Shown here piece after piece: positions 51,805 through 62,500 of a DNA stretch of 64,000 nucleotides (positions within the stretch are counted from its first letter, which is position 1; each line of letters opens with the position of its first letter). A model generated the notes under the pieces. The model had not been told where the DNA came from. It saw nothing but the letters and a program-made list of their open reading frames with translations, and made no database searches. Origin of the DNA: Plasmodiophora brassicae. Lineage: Eukaryota > Endomyxa > Phytomyxea > Plasmodiophorida > Plasmodiophoridae. The translations under genes were made by a program, and so were the position numbers. The DNA lies in assembly GCA_039704465.1 (NCBI GenBank), contig JASFAU010000001.1:558001-622000 (forward strand). Direction: 5' to 3'.

Positions 51805-54111
51805 TCATCGGGCCGGCCTGCGGGGTGGCTTTCGCCACTTCGGCCCCGGCTTGGTTGGGTACCGAGCGTGGAAGTTAGCCAACAATTCGTTGAGCCCACC
51901 TGTACCGTGTAGTTCTCCTGCGGGTTCCCACGTGCGTTCAGAAGGCGGGTACCCCTCCCAGTCGATCAAATATTCCAATCGGGAACGGCGATATCGAGAA
52001 TCGAGAACATCGTGAACGATGAAGAGGGGAGTATCGTCATCCGCGAGGAGAATCGGTGGAGGAGGAGGTTGAGTGCGACCAGGGATAAGGTTGGCGACGT
52101 AAGGCTCGAGTTGAGATACATGAAATACATTGTGGATACGGAACTCGGCAGGAAGGTCGAGTTGAAAGGCAACCGGATTGACGAGTTGGCGGATAGGGAA
52201 TGGCCCTAAAAATTGGTAGTCGAGCTTCGCGCAGGGTCGCAGAGTTTTCAGGGAGCCGCGACGTAACATCACTAAGTCGCCCACCTGAAACTTCGGAGAC
52301 GTTTGCCGCTTCGCGTCGGCGAATCGTTTGGAATCGGCAGAAGCTCGAGTCAATTGGCGGGTCAAGAAGTTGCGAATCCTCTGCAAGGACTCAGCTCGCT
52401 CGTCGGCAGTCGGATTGGCGCTGGTAGACGGTCGAGGTTGCACGTCCATCACACGTGGATGGTAGCCATAATTCGCGAAAAACGGTGACATACCTGTCGC
52501 GGTATGGTCTGCATTGTTGTACGAAAATTCGGCTACGGCAAGGAGCGGATGCCAGTCGTCTTGTAAGTAGTTGACGTACGCACGGGGATACTGTTCCATG
52601 ACTTGGTTCACCCGCTCGGTTTGGCCATCGGATTCTGGGTGCCGCGAAGAAGACAGGTTGCGTTGCACGCCGAGACGTATGAGAAGTTGCTTCCAGAACT
52701 TAGCGATGAACTGAGGCCCTCGGTCCGACACGATATCGCCAGGGAGGCCATTTAAGCGGAAGACATTTGCTAGAAACAAGGCGGCAAGGTCGACAGATGA
52801 TATTGTTTCGTTGCAAGGAATAAAATGCGCCATCTTGGAGAGGCGGTCAACGACGACGAGGATGGAGTCATACCCGTTCGAGCAGGGAAGCTTAACCACG
52901 AAGTCCATGGAAATGGACCGCCACAGAGTCGTCGGCAGAGGGAGTGGCATGAGTAATCCGAAGGGCTTGTGCCGAGCCGTCTTAGTCCGACGACACGTAT
53001 CGCAGGAGAGCACGTAGCGGGTTACGAAAGGGGTTAAACCCGGCCACCAAAATTCGCGGCGAATTAACTGCACGGTTTTTCGAATACCGAGGTGGCCCGC
53101 CGTGACATTATCGTGGAAATAACGAAGAATGTCCAGTTTGCAGTCATCGCCAGAGACAACCACAGAATGTCCACGGTATAGAACGTCGTCTCGGACGCTA
53201 AAGTGGCGGCCGCTCGGACGATGAAGTCGCTGACGGGTGCGGCACACAAACGGGTCGGAAGCTTGGTTGCGGCGGATACGATCGAGGAGTGCGTCGGTTG
53301 GAGTATCGGTCACGTGGATCTGGACCTCCTGTAGAGGTCCTGGCCCGAGCCGCGACGGTGGAAGGAGCAGGAGTGACTGCTGGAGCACAACCTCATCCTG
53401 ATCAGAAGGCGCGTATTCGGGGCGACGAGTCAGGGCGTCCGCCTTGCCATGAAGACGGCCTGGTCGGTGTTGGATAACGAAATCAAATTCGTTAAGCAGT
53501 TGGGACCATCGGACTTGACAACGATTCAGTTTGTGAGTGCTGGTGAAGTACTCCAGATTCCGATGATCGCTGTGGATGACGGTCTGGTGCCGCGATGAGT
53601 CCAGGAACTGACGCCACTTCTCGAAGGTCTGGACGACCGCGAGAAGTTCCTTGTCGTAGATAGGAAAATTGATCTCAGCAGGCGCGAGCTTGCGCGAGAA
53701 GAATGCCAACGGGTGAAGTTCATCATCGGGCCCCCGCTGCGACAATACCATTGCCACCGCGAAATCGGAAGCATCCGTTTCCACTTCGCACGGGCGATCT
53801 GGGTCGAAATGAGCAAGGACAGGGGCTGACGTGAAAGCAACCTTGAGCGCCGTGAATGCGGCTTCTGCCGATTGGTCCCAACGAAACGGCACGTTATCAC
53901 GCGTGAGATTTGTCAGCGGTAAGGCCAGTTCTGCGAAGTGGGGAACGAACTTGCGATAGAAGTTAGCGAACCCGAGAAATACCTGCACCCCGTGGACGTC
54001 GGTCGGCTGTTGCCACGAGAGAATGCAATCGATCCTGGAGGGGTCAGCCCGTATCCCGGAGGAGGACACCAAGAAACCTAAGAATTCCACTTGACCGTAT
54101 TGAAGACGCAC
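51805..54111 (-). pseudogene. Gypsy 3 reverse transcriptase 3' part, RNase H, integrase, chromodomain
   Basis: 768 codons: [13 protein letters not shown], RNase H (EVETDASDFAVAMVLSQ, VIHSDHRNLEYF), zinc module (HDNVTAGHLGIRKTV...CDTCRRTKTARHK). The integrase core has SMDFVVKLP, VSDRGPQF and HPESDGQTERVNQ (Asp, Asp, Glu all present). A GPY/F-like module (VMLRRGSLKTLRPCAKLDY, FLGPFPI) and a canonical chromodomain (RSRLEYLIDWEGYPPSERTW) follow. It lacks only the frame link to the upstream half: near 54095 the frame changes by -1, with one base apparently missing after a TTC codon. Confidence 0.93.
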
Positions 54112-55577
54112 TTCTCCAGTTTAGCGTGGAGTTGAGCAGTGCGGAGTCGCTCTAGGACGAGACGGACATGGCGTTCATGGTCCTCGGGAGTCGATGAGTA
54201 GATCAGGATGTCGTCCAAGTAGATTACCACAAATACATCAAGGAAATCCTTGAACGTCTCGTTCATGAAGTACTGGAAGGAGGCCGGCGCGTTGGCTAAG
54301 CCAAACGGCATGACTAAGTACTCGAACAAGCCGTACGGCGTGCGGAAGGCTGTCTTCCACTCATCGCCTTCTCGGATCCGAACTTGGTTATAGGCGCTGC
54401 GGAGGTCGATTTTCGTGAAGATTGTTCCGGAGCCCAGCTGGATCAAGAGCTGGTCGATAAGTGGAACCGGATATCGGTTCTTGATAGTAACAGAGTTTAG
54501 ACCGCGGTAGTCTACGCACAGGCGAAGACTACAGTCCTTCTTCTTGACGAACAGAATTGGGGCGCCCGCCGATGAACGGGATGGACGAATGAGATTAGCT
54601 TCCAAATTGATCTTGAGATACTCCTTCAAGGCTTCTTGTTCCCGGGGTGACAGCCCGTGCAGACGGCAATACGGCGGGTCGCCACCGGTTTTCAGGTCAA
54701 TCGGACAGTCGAACTGTCGGTGATCAGGAAGAGTCGTTGAGTCCGCCTTATCGAAGACGTCAGTAAACTCCTGATATTGCGGCGGTAGTTCCGCGGCGTG
54801 GGCAGCGGAATCGGACGGTGACCATGTGTAGTGGATGGCATAGCAGTCTGCGCCGTCTTGCACGTCGTCTAAGAACGGTTCGGCGGAAACAAACGCGATG
54901 GAGAGCGGCTCCACAGGTTCGCGTGGCGGCTCCGTAGTCAACGGATCCGTGCCAACAGGCGACGACGTGGAGGCCTGCGGCACGGCAGTCAGCAAGGCGT
55001 TGTCGATGACGCAGGGATCCGGAAGCATGGAAGGCGCACGTCTCGGGGCGGAGCTGTTGGCGATCAATACCAGGAGGGCGACCAGCCCAACGAGCGCACA
55101 CAGCTGGGAGGCGAGTGACCCGCGTGGCATGCTGCGCCCTGAGCAGGCGAAAGAGGCGCGTCGACCCGCGCGGCGGCGTGTCGGCGAAACCAAGGAAGGT
55201 TCTGAACAAGAGGGGGCCGCCGATATGGGTGCCAAGCACGAAAGAGGCGGGAGCGGTGGCGGAACATTGGCGGTAGCTGCGGTCGCCGGCGCAGGCGGTG
55301 CGGCGGAATTCACTGGTCGACCAGCGGCAGACACAGGCGGCACTAGTTCCGGACCGTCAACCAGAGAAGCAGCCACCGGCACTAATGGCTGGTCAGTAGC
55401 AGGCGCAGGCTGCACTAGTTCCGGAACGTCGACGGCGACCAGAGAAGCACCCACCGGTGGTAACGGCTGGGCAGTAACGGGAGACGACGAGGCGAGGAAG
55501 TGATCAATGTCCGAAGGCGGTGCGTTCGGAAGCGGTCCGGGTTCGACGGGCAACCCGTCGGCGCAGCATAATAACGC

Positions 55578-55740
55578 GGCCGTGTCAGGAGAGCAGACGG
55601 CCGTGTCAGGAGAGCAGACGGCCGTGTCAGGAGAGCAGGCGACCGTGTCAGGAGAGCAGGCGACCGTGTCAGGAGAGCAGGCGACCGTGTCATCAGAAAG
55701 GGCGACCGTGGCAGCAGAGCAGCCAACCGTGTCGGCAGAG
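55578..55740 (-). repeat. 18-bp coding minisatellite in the gypsy 3 linker
   Basis: About nine units of GCCGTGTCAGGAGAGCAG type (last units degenerate), read on the minus strand as CSPDTV or CSPDTA. Confidence 0.9.
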
Positions 55741-56234
55741 CCGGTGGGGTTCCCACCGGCCCGAGCATCGAGCCACAAACGCGGTGATCCCCGAGTAAGA
55801 CGTTCGCGTACGGTGCGACGACGCCAGTCGATATCCGGATTGTGCTGTTCGAGCCAGGGCAGCCCCAGAATTATACGGTGACTCGGAGCGTCAATAACGT
55901 TGAGGACAATTGTGTCGTGGAAGGCCCCGTTGACGGAACACGGCAATGGCGACGTCTCCAATGTGATCGGTGGCAGGTGACGGCCGTCAACAACCTTGAC
56001 GGGAATCGGTTGTGCTTTGGAGCGGAGCGGCAGGCCATAGCGGCGGGCGAAACCGGCGTCGACGAAGGCAGATGTCGCTCCACAGTCCAAAAGGGCCGTC
56101 GTCGCCCACGGGCGATCGCCCGTGGATTGGAACGGAACGAGTAAATGATGAGATGAATGAGCAGTTGCGAAACAAAGAGCAGTGACGAGGACAGTGTCGG
56201 GTTGCGAGGACGAAGAACATTCGTGTATCGAGAG

Positions 56235-56279
56235 AGGGTGAGCTGCCAACCCGGGAGCAGTCACCCTTGACCATTTCCC
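56235..56279 (-). promoter_or_regulatory. Gag-pro -1 frameshift signal of gypsy 3
   Basis: On the minus strand the heptamer G GGA AAT (56279-56273) lies in Gag phase. After a 5-base spacer comes AGGGTGACTGC (56267-56257) pairing with GCAGCTCACCCT (56246-56235): eleven pairs with one bulged C. Gag stops at 56261, inside the stem. Same design as in gypsy 1 with an unrelated stem sequence. Confidence 0.8.
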
Positions 56280-56800
56280 GGCGGACGATGTGGGCATGTT
56301 GCGACCATATGTCCGGGCTGCCGGCAATACATGCACAATCCTTGCCGTTTGCAGCGCTCGCGCTCCTCCGGCGTTAGCTTGGTCCGACTGGCCGGCGAGG
56401 CATCCGTAGCGAGGAGCGCGTGTGCCGGGGCATAGAGGGGGGCCAGGCGCGCTGCCTCTTTGACCATGGCGTCGAATGTCGGCGGATTGAGCTTGAAAAG
56501 CTCGGTCGAAAGCTCTGGGACGAGCGACTTGCGGAACTTCGTCGCGAGGCGCTTTGACGGGAGAATGTACTCACCCTTCGAGGCCGACTGTACCGCGTTG
56601 TACAGGTACATGAACCGACGCAGATGAGCATCGAACGGTCCCGTTTGACGAAGAGCGTCGAACCGCGATTCTAGGGTCTCGACGTCCGGTTCTGGAAAAT
56701 TAAACCGGAGCAGCGCGGCGAACGCTGCTGGGGAGGCGGTCGCATCCAGTTGACGAAAAACGAAACGCGCTTCGCCCTTCAGGCAGCTAGCCAGGAGCAC
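56261..56800 (-). pseudogene. Gypsy 3 Gag, C-terminal part
   Basis: 179 codons aligning with residues ~150-312 of gypsy 1 Gag: [51 protein letters not shown], and a zinc knuckle [15 protein letters not shown]. The N-terminal half is lost, so no start codon of its own is expected. Confidence 0.9.
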
Positions 56801-56802
56801 TG

Positions 56803-57008
56803 GAAAAATAGAAGTGCCAAATTAGTGCCATCCCGTGGATTAGCCCATCGGCCCTTTATTGGCACTTGACGACACCAAATTGGCACTACCAAGTGCCAAT
56901 TTGGTGCCAATTTCGGGCCCCGATTTTCCAAAAATCCTCTCAACGGACGTCCTTCCAAAAAACGTCATACGATTTTTGCTCTCCCTACCGGTATAGTAAT
57001 AGAATGGA
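56803..57008. repeat. GTGCCAAATT inverted repeats upstream of Harbinger 2
   Basis: AAGTGCCAAATTAGTGCC near 56813, TTGGCACTT near 56859, and a perfect 15-bp inverted repeat with a 4-base loop at 56873-56906 (CACCAAATTGGCACT / ACCA / AGTGCCAATTTGGTG). It probably contains the left end and subterminal binding sites of the Harbinger element. No matching right end was found after 58296. Confidence 0.65.
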
Positions 57009-58296
57009 ATGGTACCCCAGTTATTAGAGAACTTTCGGAGCCACTTTTCCGTTCAGTTTCCCGTCCCGCTGCCCGGCACAGCTACAGTCGCTGCTGCAGT
57101 CAGTCACGTAACGGGAAAGTTGACAGGTGTTGCCTTTCGAAAGCGTTTCCGTTCCGTTCATAGCAATATGAACGTACCGCGTTTGACGGACGAAGAGGCG
57201 ATCCGAGTTATTCTGCTCGTGTTTGTCGGCGTTGGCTGGAATAGGCGACGTTTCCAGGAGATCATGTCGGTCATGCTTGACAACCGATGGTTCGCGGTGC
57301 GATCTGCAGGCGCAGAAATCGACCACAGCAACCGCTTCGATCCGCTTCTGCCAGACGCGGCTGCCAGGAGACGATATCGTTTCACGATATCCGAGTTACG
57401 GCGACTCCGGCGAGCTCTCAAGATCCCGGATGTGGTCGTGACGAAAGCAGGCGATAATCTCCGGCCTTGAGGGGATTGCCCTGCTGTGCCGGCGGTTAGC
57501 GGAGCCAGCATGGCTGTACACTATCGCGAATGAGTTCGGGCGCTCGGAACCTGCGATGTCGCGACTGTTCTGGCACACCGCGAAGCTTGTGTACCGGAAC
57601 CACAAGCACTTGATCTACTTCAACATGCCAGTGGTCGAAGCTCGAATTGCTGGATACTGTCAAGCAATCCAGGAGAAGGGAGCGCCACTTCCGAACTGTT
57701 GGGCGTTCATTGATGGCACCAAGCAGCACTTGTGCCGCCCAAGCCCTAGAGATGGCGCTCCCTCCGGCGAAAACCTTCAGAGGTCCGTGTTCAGTGGGCA
57801 CACGAGGACACATTGTTTTAGTTGGCAGGGCATAACGACGCCTGACGGGCTCATTGTCAGTATGTACGGCCCCGTCGAAGGTCGGCGACATGACACGACG
57901 CTGCTGTCCATGAGCAATGTTCTGCCCTTATTAAGGAGCCGCCCTGACGTGTTCGGGGGACGCCTTATCTATGGGGACCCTGCCTATGGCTGCAACGACC
58001 TGATGTGTTGCCCTTTTAACGCTCCGGCTCCTGGATCTCTTCAACAGCACTTCAATGCCGCAATGAGCTCGGTTCGCGAGGCCGTCGAATGGGCGTTCGG
58101 ACGGGTGAAGACGTTGTGGGCGTACATGGACTTCGACAAGAAGCAGAAGGTCCGAAAGGCTCCGGTTGGGATTTCGTTCTTGGTCGCCACGTTGTTGACA
58201 AACTGCCATACAACACTGCAACCACGTGGCAACCAAATCAGCATGTACTTAGACATGCTTCCGCCCTCACTGGAGGAATACCTCGGGTGCGAATAA
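57009..58296 (+). pseudogene. PIF/Harbinger (DDE_Tnp_4) transposase 2, one frameshift
   Basis: The first frame (57009-57470) has an N-terminal module (RLTDEEAIRVILLVFVGVGW). The second frame begins near 57451 with SGLEGIALLCRRLAEPAW and NEFGRSEPAMSRLF, then the nuclease core: WAFIDGTKQHLC (first Asp), GPVEGRRHDTTLL, LIYGDPAYG (second Asp) and VREAVEWAFGRVKTLW (Glu), ending at 58296. The two frames differ by one base near 57447-57460; a short intron is unlikely because they overlap. All catalytic residues are present. It is only distantly like the copy at 13.1 kb and closer to the animal HARBI1 style. Confidence 0.88.
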
Positions 58297-58390
58297 ACAT
58301 TAATTGATTGTTCTTACTCAAAAGAGCAATTATCGCCAGCATTTGCTGTTGTTGGCGCTCCTCTCGCTGCTCGTCCCGAAGCCGCTGTTG

Positions 58391-59520
58391 TAGATCGTGT
58401 ATAGAGAACCTCAGCGTCCTCGTTCCCAGATCCGTGATCCTTCTTCCTCATGCCGTCCGGCCTTCCCGCATGCCGTACGGACTCTCCTGGTCTTAGGGCT
58501 GCCTCTCCTAGATGCTGTTCTTGGTATCTCTGGCTGTGACAGGGCATGCTGCACTGCTCCACCGTCTACACTGCCCTTTTCCGAACATGACCTGGATGCA
58601 GACGTAGAGATACGTAGGCTCGTTGCTGCATTCGTGCGACACGTAGGCGTTACTTGGTTCGTGTGCGCGTTCAGATTGGTCACGCCCGTTTCTTGAGATT
58701 AGACTCATCGCAATAAGGACGGAGTTGAGTGAATCAGATTCGCCGGACCATGTCAGCATAGTGCTAACAGTTCTCAGCCATACTGACGACATCCACCCCC
58801 ACGTGGGAGGTGGCCACCTCGTTACAGGCACCCATCCATTCCAAATCACTCCAGCGAGTCACCAAATGTTCCATATTTCCCAGTGATCCAGCCAACCGTC
58901 CCCATGTGGTGTACGACAAGTCATACGCCGACATTAAGGCAGCATTTCCAATTCCCGCAGTTCCCAATTCGCACCAGGTTCCATCCAATTCCAGTTCCAG
59001 TTCCCCATGCACTGATTCTGTGAGTTGCGTCCAACACACTACATCAGCGCCGGTTGTGAGCTCACTACTGCGTCCAGTAAGTTCCGCTCGCAACCACCAG
59101 GAATACCCACACCGCGTCCAGCCATGTGCATCCGTAGTTAGTTCCGTTCCCATCCGATATCGGTTCACCGAAGCCCAATCTTTAGGAGTCCGATGACTGG
59201 CGTCCGTTCGACTACCAGGGTTAGCCGAAGTCCAATCTTTAGGATCCGACTGTGGTGGAGTGTTTCCCCATGCATATGCGAGTTCCGTACCGTTGGTTTC
59301 CATTTGGTACATGATCCCATTCAGTGGCCAATTTGCTGAATGTTCCCAGACTGAGTCCCATGCCCAGTGGTTCGGGCCCCGTGCCCACGCAGGTGCTCCG
59401 CGCACCGTGCGTCCGATCGACGTCCTTTCCGTTTTCGCGTCGTTGTTCCTCGTTGCCTATGTACAGTTAGCAACCTTCGACCAGCTATTTTACCATGTTC
59501 CAGCCGGCCGGTCATCATAT
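58391..59520 (-). repeat. 3' LTR and 3' untranslated region of gypsy 4
   Basis: About 1.1 kb without coding capacity, homologous to the relic at 11095-12180. The left edge near TGTTGTAG is where similarity between the two copies begins. The right edge of the LTR could not be fixed because the 5' LTR lies outside the window. Confidence 0.6.
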
Positions 59521-59522
59521 CG

Positions 59523-62500
59523 TCAATTCCGTGGTCGTTTAGTCCTCTGACGTCGCGCTCCTTTTGCTTGACGTCGTTTCGAGGCAGGCTGGCGATTCCC
59601 GTTTGTCGCCGCCGAGTTCAACAGTGTTCGCAATTCCTCCGCCTGAGGGTGGTCATCTCCCAGTCGGTCATACAGATCACGAACCATCGTCGGCACGTCC
59701 TCGATTATGATGTCCGCCGGTTCCCATGTGGCGTCCGCTTCCTCGAATCCTTCCCAGAGCACTTTGATTTCGACTCGCTTCTCGCTCGCATTGTATCGGC
59801 AGTCAGCTAGATTCTCCACCAAGAGCTTGTGATTCGAGTGCTGAAGATGCTTCTTCACCGTCGCCGTCATGTTCAACTTCCCATCAGCGTATCGTCTGAT
59901 CCGTTGGATGTGCGCCCGAAACTCCTTCTCGTGAAGAGGATCGTACAGCAGGTACACCTGATCGTTCAGTCGCTGCAGCACACGGAATGGGCCATTCCAC
60001 TTGGCGATCAGTTTGTTCCCCGGGCCCATGTTCGGTCGTGCGCACAAGACGTAGTCACCTGGAATGAACGCTTCATCGTCTCCAGGACGCAGCTGCCTGT
60101 TGCGCTGCTGGACATTGGCTCGATGCCGCTTCTCTTTGCCCATCTCGACATCCTTGTGTATGTTGTCGAAATCGTCCTTCATCTTCTCGATGTGCTGAGT
60201 AATGGTCGCAGGATTCACAGGTCGCCAATTGCTAGCCTTCAAGTCCCAGATCAGGTCTAGAGGATTCTCCGGTTGGATGCCAAACGCCGCCGTCACCGGT
60301 GCATGACCTCCACGACGCTTTGAAGGCGTATGGTTCTGGGCGTGTTGCACCAGCTGACATGCGTACGGCCAGTTGTGGGTGTCGATCTGGTTCTCATTCA
60401 GTAGGCTCCTCAGCATCTCCACGACCGTTCCATTCGCCCGTTCGACCGTTCCATTCGACCATGGGCAGTACGCCAGCGTGATGTGATGCGCAACGTGACG
60501 TAGCCGACTCAAATCCTCCATCACCTCAGCGGTGAAATGTGAACCACCATCGGTAACCAGGATCTCTGGCGTCCCGAAGTCAGCGATCCACGCCATCAGG
60601 GAATCAGCTGCAGTCCGGGCCGTCGCGTTCGTGCAAGGAATCAGGCGGACAAGTCCCGAGAAGTCGTCCTTGAGCAGCAATATGTACTTGTAGTCGTGGT
60701 CCGCTCCGCGAACCGGCTCGACGTACACGTAGTCCATATGCAGCACCTGAAACCTTTCGTGACCGTGAACAGCCTGACCCAGCGGCCGCGGAATCCGTTC
60801 TCCTCCTCGAGTGGTGACGCAGTGCAGGCACTGATCGCACATTTGTTGCACGTGCTCCTCCACTCCAGCCCAGCGGAATCGTCTCATAACCGCTTCTCTG
60901 GTGGTTGTCCCGCCACGATGCATAGCACTGCCGCAGTGCGCCACGACCAGGATCCGTAGTCGTAACGTCTCTGCGTCGTCATGGCTTGGAATTAACACCT
61001 GTCCAGAGTCAGATTTCCACAGTTTGTCGCGATCATCCCATTGCGCCTTGAATGCTGCCTTCTCGTCGTCGGTCAGCAGCTTCTGGGATTGTCGTATGTC
61101 GGCTTCACGAGGCCATTCGAATCCGTCGTGCGCCATGGGGGTTACTCGCAGGTCTTCCATGGACATGACTCGAGTTGCCCGACACGTAAGCGCGATTCGA
61201 CCCGCGCCCCATCGCGTCAGTAGATCTGCCCACGCATTGTCCTCCCCGCTGATGTCCACCATCTTGTATCGGAATCTTTGCAGATGAACGGACCACCGCT
61301 CCAGCTTTGCGGCTGTGTGCTTCTTCATCTCCATGTCGTTGTTGAAGATGTATCGTAGATTCCGATGATCGCAGTAGAGCAGGAACTCACGTCCGGTTTG
61401 CAGCAAGAAATCGCCTCGCGTAGTCGCCTGGACGATCGCCGCTGCCTCTTTCTCGATGATAGGCCATCGCAGCTGCGTTTTGTCGAAGCGTTTCCCGTAG
61501 AACGCCAGCGGTTCATGTCGTTGCTCACTGATCGGCAATTCGATGTCCTCCATTGGAATCTGAGTCACGACCGCCGACCATGCGAATTCGCTTGCGTCCG
61601 TGAAGAAACAGGTCTGAAAATCCTTCTTGGGGTAGGCCAGTTGCACGTGTTCGACCAGCACCGCCCGCAGCTTCTCGAATGCTTCTCGTTGTCGTTCAGA
61701 CCAGCCCATCGCGTCCACCGTCAATGAGGCATAAGAACTGGACTTCGTTCGTTTCAGCTCCTCATTCGCCCGGTCAACGACCTCCGGTAGTGGCTCGATG
61801 ATGTACGGGTAGTCCGGGATGCTCGTGCGCATCCATCCCACCGCCCACATCAGTTGCTGCAGGTCTTTAACCGTCTTCGGCTCCGGCATGCTTGTCAGAG
61901 CTGCTATCCGTTCCGGGTCATGTCGAATGCCGTTGCCAGAGTAGATCTTCCCGCACCAGACCAGCTCCCTGGCGAAGATCGTGCATTTCGTAGGGTTGAA
62001 CTTCAGTCCGACTTCGCGTGCCCGTTCGAATACGTTGGCCAGCAGTTCCAGAAGCTCGGCCTCCGTCTTCGCGAATCCCAGCAGATCATCAATCCAGACC
62101 ATCATTCGATCCATCAGGTCGTCGAAGATGTTCACCATCCTTGCTTGGAATTGCGGGGCCGTGTTCAGTCCGCCCTGGATGCTTCGTGTAGGTGTCCAAA
62201 CCGAATCGTCTGTCATGAATGAAAACATCTCTTGACAAGATTTGTCCAGAGGCATCAACCAGAAGCCCTTGAAGGCATCCAAGCTGAAGAAGCACGACAT
62301 ACCTTCGAGCTTGCGGGCTCCCGCCTCGATGTTCGGCATGGGCCAGACAGTTGGCTCAGATCGCAGGTTCACCTGTCGAAGTCGACGCATAGTCGGTAGC
62401 CGTCTCCGTGTGGCTTCTTGACGATCAGGACAGGACTGGCCCACTTCGAGTTCATATTCGCAAAGATCAGGCCGTTGTCCTTCAGCATCCGTATCATGTC

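Larger units (their letters stand above)
54078..56336 (-). pseudogene. Gypsy 3 protease and 5' part of reverse transcriptase
   Basis: 752 codons overlapping Gag in the -1 frame. Protease: [16 protein letters not shown] and [14 protein letters not shown] Pro/Ala-rich linker contains a run of SPDTVAC units (55578-55740) and a hydrophobic stretch ([14 protein letters not shown]). Reverse transcriptase: [79 protein letters not shown]. It ends at 54078 by the frameshift mentioned above. The protease active site is Asp-Cys-Gly, as in gypsy 1. Confidence 0.93.
51658..56802 (-). mobile_element. Gypsy 3, chromodomain element, 5' truncated
   Basis: Minus-strand Ty3/gypsy element: partial gag (to 56802), protease, reverse transcriptase, RNase H, integrase, chromodomain, 3' LTR at 51791-51658. 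The first ~150 residues of Gag, the leader and the 5' LTR are missing. The break adjoins a GTGCCAAATT-rich stretch that probably is the end of the neighbouring Harbinger element. Confidence 0.9.
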
